Positions 7,347-13,582 of a DNA stretch of 13,582 bases are shown here, piece after piece. A program made the position numbers and the translations under genes. Position 1 is the stretch's first letter; each line of letters starts with the position of its first letter. Origin of the DNA: DATBGO01 sp050011895 (GTDB lineage Bacteria > Actinomycetota > Actinomycetes > Streptosporangiales > Streptosporangiaceae); contig JBEKIF010000119.1 of assembly GCA_050011895.1 (NCBI GenBank), positions 1-13,582 on the forward strand, written 5' to 3'. The notes beneath the pieces are model-generated. The model was given only the letters and a program-made list of their open reading frames with translations. It made no database searches and was not told the origin of the DNA.

Positions 7347-9232
7347 TGAGCCACGCACCCGAGGTCTCGTTCCCTTCCGAAGCCCAATCCATGACCACTG
7401 GGCGCATGTCGATCGCCCGGTTCGCCGCGGCCGCTAAGCGCTTGAACGAGCAACGGGCCATGTTGGGTGAGATCCGGGATCTCGTGAGCTCAATGGAGCG
7501 CACCCGCCTCGTGCCGTTGGTCGCCGAGCAGGAACTCATCCAAAAGATGGACCACCTCGTATTACGCGCCAACGACCAGATCACCCAGATGGCGTCCGGG
7601 ATCGCTGCGCAGAACCGCGCGTGCATGGTGGTCCTCGAGTCCCTCGTCGAACGGCCCGAGTGGCATGTCGCGAAGGCGACACTAGTCGAGCTGAAGAAGA
7701 GGCGCTTGGAGCTCGACGAATTCGTCCGGAACTTGACCGAGGAGCGGCGCGCATACCGGCTTCCCTTCCAGCGCTTTCACAAGGCGGTCGAGCGAGCCAC
7801 TCAGTTGCGCATCGAGGTCAGTCCCGACGACAAGCAACTGGCCACCGAGGTCGAGAATAGGTTCCGGTCGAGTGAGCTGGACTTCACGGCCGGCCGTTTC
7901 GATACGGCCGCAGTAGCACAGGAAATCGTCCGAACACTGCTCAAGGAGCACAACCTTGAACAGCCCGAGGACTTCGAGAACCACACGGAGCAGATCGAGA
8001 GCAAGGTCGCCGACCGCGAGGAGGTCGAACGCAAGATGGGTCGGCGGGCCGAGCTATTTCTGATTTCCGGGCCTTTGGTCGACAAGGACGTGCCGTACAA
8101 GGTGATGCTCAGGCGTCCCGGTTATCAACACATCCAGGAGACCAACCTCTACGACGACGTCGTCGTGCTAAAGATGGACCAGGAGCTGTTTCGCGACACG
8201 ATCGACCGCCTTGCCGAGAACGCTATCGAAGGCATCAGGTCCGCAACGGACCCCACGTCCGTACGCCGGGCGAGGCCGCAGCGTTCGGGCTCACCCGAGC
8301 ACCTCGACCAGCTCGACCCGGAGAAGCGCCTCGAGAAGATTGGTCGGCGGATGTACAGCCTGCTCATCCCCGACGCCATGCAACGTCTCATCGACGAGAC
8401 GCCCGGCTTCCCGCTTACGATTACCTCCAATAATCCCGAGCTCCCCTGGGAACTGATGCACGACGGCAGGCAGTACGTCTGCCTGGAGCGGATGTTCGCG
8501 AGGATGCCGACCGGTCAGACCTTCCCCCGTCGCAGCCGCGACACCGGCGTGCAAGGAGGCACACAAACCCGCGTGCTTCTGATCAGCTCGGCCTCCGAGC
8601 AAGATCTCCCCCAGGCGAAGGAAGAGGTCGATGAGATCGAGGCAGAGCTACGGTCGATGACACCCCAGCAGGTCGCGGTCACCAAGATCGCGGGAACCGA
8701 GGTTACCTCTAGTCGGCTCACCGACGAGCTCAGCCTCGGCAACTACGATCTCGTCCACTACGCCGGCCACGCGGGCTTCGACTCGGCGAGACCCGAACTG
8801 AGCTACCTGCTACTCCCGAACGGTGAGAAGTTCCGGGCCGAACGAGTCCAGCGGCTCCTCGAAGGTCACCCCGTCGTCTTTCTCAATGCCTGCGAGTCCA
8901 GCAAGGCAGGACCCCAGGCGCCTGGGGGGTCGACTAGTGGCATCGTGGCGCAGTCACAGGGGCTGGCCGCCGCGTTCGTATACGGCGGCGCGCAGGCGTG
9001 CGTCGGGTCGCTCTGGCCGGTTTTCGACGACACCGCGCGCGCATTCGCCAACGAGTTCTACCGACAGCTGATCAAGGAGTCGCAGCGAGTAGGCGAGGCT
9101 CTCCGCGAGGCGCGAGTCAGCAGCCGCGAAACACAGAAGGACCGCGTCACGTGGGCTGCCTATGCACTGTACGGCGAGCCGTCGTACCGCCTCGGCGCGG
9201 ACTGGGTCACAGCTTGGGTGCCGCCCAACTGA
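7346..9232 (+). CDS. CHAT-domain cysteine protease with long helical N-terminus
   Basis: The product is 628 residues from ATG 7346, which shares one base with the previous stop. A GTG at 7343 is the alternative start. Residues 1 to about 230 are rich in charged, heptad-like helices (RLNEQRAMLGEIRDLVSSME, KKRRLELDEFVRNLTEERR) and probably form a coiled coil or interaction region. A linking domain follows (AELFLISGPLVDKDVPYKVM). The CHAT domain takes the rest: YSLLIPDAM, LPWELM (Trp368), the His motif VHYAGHAG (His475), the Cys motif VVFLNACESS (Cys516), and VGSLWPVFDDTARAFANEFY. Both catalytic residues are present. CHAT enzymes are clan CD peptidases related to caspases and separase, and usually cleave a specific partner. 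Likely substrates by context are the pseudo-CHAT encoded upstream or the caspase-lipase downstream, but this is inference. No TPR or NTPase domain was recognised. Confidence 0.92.
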   Translation: MSHAPEVSFPSEAQSMTTGRMSIARFAAAAKRLNEQRAMLGEIRDLVSSMERTRLVPLVAEQELIQKMDHLVLRANDQITQMASGIAAQNRACMVVLESLVERPEWHVAKATLVELKKRRLELDEFVRNLTEERRAYRLPFQRFHKAVERATQLRIEVSPDDKQLATEVENRFRSSELDFTAGRFDTAAVAQEIVRTLLKEHNLEQPEDFENHTEQIESKVADREEVERKMGRRAELFLISGPLVDKDVPYKVMLRRPGYQHIQETNLYDDVVVLKMDQELFRDTIDRLAENAIEGIRSATDPTSVRRARPQRSGSPEHLDQLDPEKRLEKIGRRMYSLLIPDAMQRLIDETPGFPLTITSNNPELPWELMHDGRQYVCLERMFARMPTGQTFPRRSRDTGVQGGTQTRVLLISSASEQDLPQAKEEVDEIEAELRSMTPQQVAVTKIAGTEVTSSRLTDELSLGNYDLVHYAGHAGFDSARPELSYLLLPNGEKFRAERVQRLLEGHPVVFLNACESSKAGPQAPGGSTSGIVAQSQGLAAAFVYGGAQACVGSLWPVFDDTARAFANEFYRQLIKESQRVGEALREARVSSRETQKDRVTWAAYALYGEPSYRLGADWVTAWVPPN

Positions 9233-9269
9233 CACGACCGACACCGCCGATCTGGCCATGGGGGGACCG

Positions 9270-12200
9270 ATGACCTCGAACAAGAACGTCTACGCACTAC
9301 TGGTCGGCATCGACCGCTACCCGCCGCCGACCCCGAGCCTCAATGGGTGCCGCAACGACATCGCCGCGATCGAGCAACTGCTCACCGCTCGAGTGAACGC
9401 GGACGGTGACACCCTGCACGTTCTCCCCCTGCTCGATGAGCAGGCGACCAGATCGGCCGTCATCGGCGGGTTCCGGAACCACTTGGGGAAGGCCGGTAAT
9501 GATGACGTGGCGCTGTTCTATTACAGCGGCCACGGCTCCCAGGAGCCCGCGCCCGAGCAATGGTGGGACGTCGAGCCCGACCACCTCGACGAAACTCTTG
9601 TTCTCTACGACAGCCGCGAGCCCGGTCAGTGGGACCTCGCCGACAAGGAGTTGGCTGCGCTGCTCAACGAGTTCGCCGAGAAGAGGCCCCACGTTCTGGT
9701 CGTCCTTGACTGCTGCCACTCCGGCAGCGGCACCCGCGCCGCAGTTGAGGACGGGCTGGCCGAGCGCAGAGCACCGACAGACGGACGAGAACGACCCATT
9801 TCGAGCTTCCTGTTCGCAGCAAATGACGCACAGGCACTTACCAAACCTGCCAACGAGCGAGCCACATTAGGTGACAGCGGCTGGGCCCTACCACGAGCGC
9901 GGCACGTGTTGCTTTCGGGCTGCCGGTCGAACGAGACGTCGAAGGAGATCCGGCACGACGGGACAAGTCGTGGTGCTCTGTCGGCTGCTCTTGGCCAGGC
10001 GCTGAGCTCGTCGGGCACCGGCCTCACGTACCGCGACGTCCACCGGCAGGTAAACGCAATCATCAGGACCACCGTACGGAACCAACACCCGCAACTCGAG
10101 ACCTCTTCGTCGGCAGATCTCGACCTGCCCTTCCTCGGCGGAACGGTTACGGCACTGCCCGCGCACTTCGTGATGACTCATCAGGCTGGTCAGTGGACGA
10201 TGGACGGCGGGACGATGCACGGAATCGCGGCTCCGGTCGGCGATGAAAGCACTCGGCTCCAAGTACGTGACGAGAACGACGTAAGTGTCGCAACGGCGAC
10301 AGTGACCTCGGTGAGAGCCGGCGAGGCAAAGGTCACCGTGGTCTCCGGCGACCTCGACGAGACCCGGAACTATCGCGCGATCGTGACCTCGACTCCGCTA
10401 CCGCCGCTCCGGGTCAGGATCGCCGGTGACGAAACAGCAGCGGCGTCGCTGAGGACCGCGCTGAAGGAACGGAACAAGGCCGGACCCCTTCTGGTCGCGG
10501 AAGCCGAGCAGGACGACGCCGCCAAAGTGGTCGTGATGGGGACCGAGTCTGGGTATCAGATCACTCGGCCGGGTGGCGAACGACCAATGTCCCCGCGCGC
10601 CGACACAGCAGAGCAGGCCGTCCAGATACTTGAGCACATCGCCGGTTGGAATCGGGTCAGCACGCTGACAAACAGTGCCACCCGTCTGCGTGCCGACTCC
10701 GTGACTGTGTCGGTGGTCCCAGAGCCCGGTCCGCCCGGTGACCCCTGGGACGTCGACGGCGCCTACCGCTTCACCTACGTAGCGGAGCACGGCCAGAGCA
10801 GGCCCCGTAAGTACACAGTCAAAGTGACAAACAACGCCGGCAAACCGCTGTGGGTAGCGCTTGTGGATCTGACCGATACCTACGGGATCTATGCGGACGC
10901 TCTGAGCGAGGGGGCAGCGGAGCTCGGCGACAACCAGTCTCTGCCGATCAGGCTCAGCACTGAGGTGCCCGACGGCCTCTGGGAGCAGGGGGTCACCGAG
11001 GTAACCGACCTCCTTAAGATCATCTGCAGCACGGAAGAGTTCGATCCGCGAACCCTCGAACAGGGTGACCTCGACATCACCGCCGAGTTGCGACCAAGCG
11101 GCGTGCGCGCAGCGCCGAAGTCCACGCTCGACCGGCTGCTGCAACGCATCGGCACCCGCCGCGCACGCCCGGAAGGTGGTGACGGCGAGGCAACTGCTGA
11201 TTGGTTCGCCCGAGACGTCCAAGTGGTCTCCGTCCGCCCTCGAGAGGGAGTGGCGGTGGCCGAGGGCGCGTCGGTCGAGGTAGCGGCAGGCGTACGCCTG
11301 GCTTCACACCCCTCCTTGCGGGCGACCGTGCGGCTGAGCAGTGCACCCGATGCGACTCGTGACCTCCAGGTTGCGCCAGCACCGGAAGCCCTCCGCGACA
11401 CCGCGCCCTTCGGCCTAGTCGCCACACGTGGTGGAGAGACTGAGGCGGACTCCGTGGTCGTCGAGGTGGCAGCCGAAGACATCAGCGAAGTTAACGCCGA
11501 CCAGCCGCTTGTGCTGGTGCTCGACCGAGGGCTGGAGAACGACGAACATGTCCTGCCGTTCGCTTGGGACGGCGAGTACTACATTCCTCTCGGCTTCGCC
11601 CGTCGCACCGAAACCGGCAGCGAGGTCGTGTTGCAGCGCCTCTCCGCGCCGATCTCCACGGAGCGCAGCCTGACCGGTTCGGTCAGGATCTTGTTCCGCA
11701 AGCTGGTTGGGAAGAGGGTCGGGCTCCCGTACGAGTATCCCCTGCTCCGCATGGCGACCGCCTCTGACGACGGTTCCATTGCCTTCGAGAAGGACATCGA
11801 CCGGATCGCCGCGACGGTTGGCCAGGCAACGGCAGTGGTCCTCTACGTTCACGGCATCATCGGCGACTCCGAAGGCATGGCTCGCAGCAGCCGCGTGTCC
11901 GGAAAGGCGACCCCGATTGGACCCGCGTATTCGGTCATCCTGACGTTCGACTACGAGAACCTAGACACCTCGATCGAGGAGAACGCTGCCTCCCTGGCGC
12001 ATGGCCTGAAGGCCATCGGGCTCGCGGCCGGCCACGGTAAGCGGTTCGACATTGTGGCCCACTCGATGGGTGGGCTGATCTCGCGCCACATGATCGAGTT
12101 TGTGGGCGGTGTGGAGGTCAGCCGGCTCATCACGCTCGGCACGCCGAACGGCGGGTCCCCGTGGCCGACCGTGCAGAAGTGGGCCACCGTCGGCGTCGCG

Positions 12201-12629
12201 TTCGCCGTGAATTCCCTAACCGCCGTGGTGTGGCCGGTGCAGGTGCTCGGCACGTTGCTGGCCGCGATCGAGAAGGTCGACACTGCCCTGGACGAAATGG
12301 AGAGCACGTCGGTTTTTCTTGGCCAGCTCGCCCGTGGGCCCGATCCCGGCGTGCCTTATCACGTGATCGTGGGCGACAGGTCGCTCGTCGCAGGGGCGAA
12401 CGCCGAGGGACTGCTCGCCCGCCTCTCACCCCGCCGCATCGCCAGTGATCTCGTCGACGTTGCGTTCTTCAACCAACCGAACGACTTGGCCGTCTCCGTC
12501 GCCAGCGCCCAGAGCATTCCCACCGGCCGTAAGCCTGCCGCGCAGTTCTACGTACTTGCCAGCGACCACGTTAGTTTCTTCGTGAGAGAGGCCAGCCTGG
12601 CCGAAATGGCGGAGATCCTGCTCGACTAG
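9270..12629 (+). CDS. Caspase-like protease fused to an alpha/beta-hydrolase lipase
   Basis: ATG 9270 follows GGGGGG at 9260-9265 and is preferred to the upstream in-frame ATGs at 9162 and 9258. The gene lies 37 bases after the CHAT gene. The product has 1119 residues. Residues about 5-290 are a caspase-like (C14) domain: YALLVGIDRY, the His motif YYSGHGSQ (His88) and the Cys motif LDCCHSGSG (Cys149). Residues about 296-480 are beta-rich spacer. Residues about 492-620 resemble the DUF4384-like module of bacterial caspases (KPLWVALVDLTDTYG, STEEFDPRTLEQ). An Arg-rich linker (626-641) and a second beta-rich region follow. The C-terminus from about 855 is a lipase/esterase with oxyanion His-Gly (VHGIIG, His861), nucleophile AHSMGG (Ser932), Asp1072 in NDLAVS and His1100 in SDHVSFF. 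All protease and lipase residues are intact. A hydrophobic stretch (974-1000) in the lid region may touch membranes. Release of the lipase by proteolysis is a plausible but untested mechanism. Confidence 0.95.
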   Translation: MTSNKNVYALLVGIDRYPPPTPSLNGCRNDIAAIEQLLTARVNADGDTLHVLPLLDEQATRSAVIGGFRNHLGKAGNDDVALFYYSGHGSQEPAPEQWWDVEPDHLDETLVLYDSREPGQWDLADKELAALLNEFAEKRPHVLVVLDCCHSGSGTRAAVEDGLAERRAPTDGRERPISSFLFAANDAQALTKPANERATLGDSGWALPRARHVLLSGCRSNETSKEIRHDGTSRGALSAALGQALSSSGTGLTYRDVHRQVNAIIRTTVRNQHPQLETSSSADLDLPFLGGTVTALPAHFVMTHQAGQWTMDGGTMHGIAAPVGDESTRLQVRDENDVSVATATVTSVRAGEAKVTVVSGDLDETRNYRAIVTSTPLPPLRVRIAGDETAAASLRTALKERNKAGPLLVAEAEQDDAAKVVVMGTESGYQITRPGGERPMSPRADTAEQAVQILEHIAGWNRVSTLTNSATRLRADSVTVSVVPEPGPPGDPWDVDGAYRFTYVAEHGQSRPRKYTVKVTNNAGKPLWVALVDLTDTYGIYADALSEGAAELGDNQSLPIRLSTEVPDGLWEQGVTEVTDLLKIICSTEEFDPRTLEQGDLDITAELRPSGVRAAPKSTLDRLLQRIGTRRARPEGGDGEATADWFARDVQVVSVRPREGVAVAEGASVEVAAGVRLASHPSLRATVRLSSAPDATRDLQVAPAPEALRDTAPFGLVATRGGETEADSVVVEVAAEDISEVNADQPLVLVLDRGLENDEHVLPFAWDGEYYIPLGFARRTETGSEVVLQRLSAPISTERSLTGSVRILFRKLVGKRVGLPYEYPLLRMATASDDGSIAFEKDIDRIAATVGQATAVVLYVHGIIGDSEGMARSSRVSGKATPIGPAYSVILTFDYENLDTSIEENAASLAHGLKAIGLAAGHGKRFDIVAHSMGGLISRHMIEFVGGVEVSRLITLGTPNGGSPWPTVQKWATVGVAFAVNSLTAVVWPVQVLGTLLAAIEKVDTALDEMESTSVFLGQLARGPDPGVPYHVIVGDRSLVAGANAEGLLARLSPRRIASDLVDVAFFNQPNDLAVSVASAQSIPTGRKPAAQFYVLASDHVSFFVREASLAEMAEILLD

Positions 12630-12643
12630 CGCGCGTCAGCCTG

Positions 12644-12657
12644 CCGGTGAGCACCGG
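12644..12657 (+). terminator. Weak hairpin just after the operon
   Basis: CCGGT (12644-12648) and ACCGG (12653-12657) can pair around GAGC, 15 bases after the caspase-lipase stop. There is no T-tract and the stem is short, so it is only a possible 3' boundary. Positions 12658-12846 show nothing else recognisable. Confidence 0.2.
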
Positions 12658-12846
12658 GCTCGGTCGACAACGCATCCGGTCGGCCGCGCCAACGCGTCGA
12701 ACGACCCTGGGGGGTGTTGTGCCGCCCGGAAACTCGATCGTGTCGTTGACCTGGCCGTTCGCCTGCGAGGCTGGCGCGGTGATGGTTGGCTGACCTGTCC
12801 CGCTCGAAAATAGGATTCGGTCGGTGACCTGCAGGTCTTCCGCCTG

Positions 12847-13119
12847 TCAGGCGGCGTGCGAGTACTCGTTGATCAGGCCGCCCAGGATGGGTTTTCGGCG
12901 GATCTGCTGGCTATCGACGTCCGTCACCGTGGTACGGGCAGCGTCAAGTTCGTCGTCGGGGACGCGTTGCGCTATGCCCTGGTGCGGCCGGGCCGTGTTG
13001 TAGTGCGTCTGGTAGTCGGTCAGGACAGCGCGCAGATGTTGCTCGCTGAAGATCAGCACGCGGTCCAGAAGCTCGCGGCGCAGGGTGCCGACGAGCCGTT
13101 CGCAGGTCGCATTGGACCA
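12847..13119 (-). pseudogene. C-terminal remnant of a third integrase-core transposase
   Basis: On the minus strand the sequence encodes SNATCERLVGTLRRELLDRV (with the catalytic Glu in CER), then FSEQHLRAVLTDYQTHYNTARPHQG and the tail LGGLINEYSHAA, ending with TGA at 12847-12849. There is no internal stop, but both catalytic aspartates and the whole N-terminus are missing. The same frame stays open upstream to an ATG at 13287. Those residues lie antisense to a DUF5372-like remnant and are not transposase-like. Homology starts at the SNA motif next to the repeat at 13115-13212, exactly as in the remnant at 5122-5383, although the two transposases are clearly different proteins. Confidence 0.75.
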
Positions 13120-13212
13120 CGCCGTCAACAACACCTGATCCAGATGATCGGTACCGGCGTGTGCGTGTGACGCACCGGTTTCACCCGCTGTCTGGCCGGG
13201 AGTTCGAGTTCG
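13115..13212 (+). repeat. Direct repeat, right copy, flanking the protease operon
   Basis: This segment matches 5375-5472 in the same orientation at a constant offset of 7740 bases, with about eight mismatches. Outside it the flanks diverge: the transposase side differs at many positions, and the DUF5372-like side stops matching soon after 13215. Confidence 0.85.
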
Positions 13213-13226
13213 ATGCGCACCTGTAG
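13158..13226 (+). pseudogene. Truncated DUF5372-like remnant, second copy
   Basis: The frame reads RVRVTHRFHPLSGREFEFDAHL and then TAG at 13224-13226. It matches the start of the fuller remnant at 5418-5585 but breaks off after about 20 residues. It is too short to be functional. Confidence 0.5.
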
Positions 13227-13420
13227 CGCTCCATAACTCGATGCGGGCCGTGAGCTGCGGTTTGGCCCGCTGACCGTGATGAGGCAAGATCGCGGACTGT
13301 GCCGATTCGACTTCTGTACCTCATCATGACCGCGTCTTTAGCTGGCTGCGCTTTCCAGGGCCGACGCGTCGGACGGGCGCCTCGGCCGCTCGTCACCCGG
13401 CCGTAGCTTAGCCTGATCCC

Positions 13421-13582
13421 ATGCCAGCATCCGATGCCGAGCCGAGATCGCCGTCAGCCAGCCCATGGCGGGGGACGGCGTACCAGGGCAGCGAGATCAC
13501 CGTGTACTTCGACCCGCAGCGATGCCGGCATTTCGCCGAGTGCCTCCGCGGGCTTCCAGAGGTATTCAATGCCAGGCAACGC
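13421..13582 (+). CDS. YjdI-type divergent 4Fe-4S mono-cluster protein, 3' end outside the window
   Basis: The ATG at 13421 opens a frame that runs to the window end (54 codons). After a Pro/Ser-rich start it reads TAYQGSEITVYFDPQRCRHF, then AECLRGLPEVFNARQR. That is the characteristic beginning of the small Fer4_19/YjdI family, in which cysteines such as those in RCRHFAEC ligate an iron-sulfur cluster. E. coli YjdI is about 76 residues, so roughly half or more of the core is present. No clear ribosome-binding site precedes the ATG; a near-leaderless transcript is possible. The gene appears intact and probably marks the return to ordinary chromosomal sequence right of the mobile region. Confidence 0.8.
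   Translation, partial: MPASDAEPRSPSASPWRGTAYQGSEITVYFDPQRCRHFAECLRGLPEVFNARQR

Noticed and set aside
13277..13326. Inverted repeat TGATGAGG ... CCTCATCA with a 34-base loop
   Set aside because: It could be an IS end or hairpin, but there is no target duplication or second copy to support that.

Overview
The window is high-GC DNA with strongly GC-biased third codon positions. It carries a secreted cutinase-family protein, an NlpC/P60 remnant and IS481/IS3-like integrase transposases ending in GLINEY-type tails. Together these point to a GC-rich actinobacterium (Actinomycetota; Streptomyces or Streptosporangiales-like). The genus cannot be settled from the sequence alone.

Layout. (1) Positions 1-433 hold the 3' tail of a transposase abutting a decayed NlpC/P60 peptidase gene. 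(2) Positions 481-2052 (minus) encode an intact secreted cutinase-like protein with an extra C-terminal domain. A 455-base region upstream carries its promoter but no convincing gene. (3) Positions 2508-3281 (minus) are a broken reading frame related to an uncharacterised mobile-element-associated family. It is followed by a small two-helix membrane protein at 3327-3749 (plus). (4) Positions 3770-5872 are a pile of degraded mobile DNA: a probable 5' fragment of a group II intron, a transposase with two frameshifts, an oppositely oriented transposase remnant, a DUF5372-like remnant and a stop-interrupted winged-helix-like fragment. (5) Positions 5926-12629 hold a promoter and a compact three-gene operon. 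(6) Positions 12847-13226 hold another truncated transposase joined to a second copy of the same DUF5372-like remnant. (7) Positions 13421-13582 start a YjdI-type 4Fe-4S mono-cluster gene that runs off the window.

The operon is the notable part. Gene 1 (6024-7346) is a CHAT-fold protein that kept its cysteine but replaced the catalytic histidine (GHG became ASG), so it looks like a pseudo-protease. Gene 2 (7346-9232, start overlapping the stop of gene 1) is a CHAT protease with intact His475 and Cys516 behind a long N-terminal helical region. Gene 3 (9270-12629) is a 1119-residue fusion of a caspase-like protease (His88/Cys149) to a complete alpha/beta-hydrolase lipase (Ser932/Asp1072/His1100) through beta-rich spacer domains. 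Three clan CD peptidase folds plus a lipase in one transcription unit, inside mobile-element debris, suggest a protease-cascade conflict or abortive-infection system with the lipase as a membrane-damaging effector. That role is inference. No NTPase, TPR or nucleic-acid sensor was recognised in the operon.

The operon lies between two about 100-base direct repeats (5375-5472 and 13115-13212, offset 7740). Each repeat sits at the same conserved motif of a different truncated transposase, which gives the island a plausible route of gain or loss by recombination.
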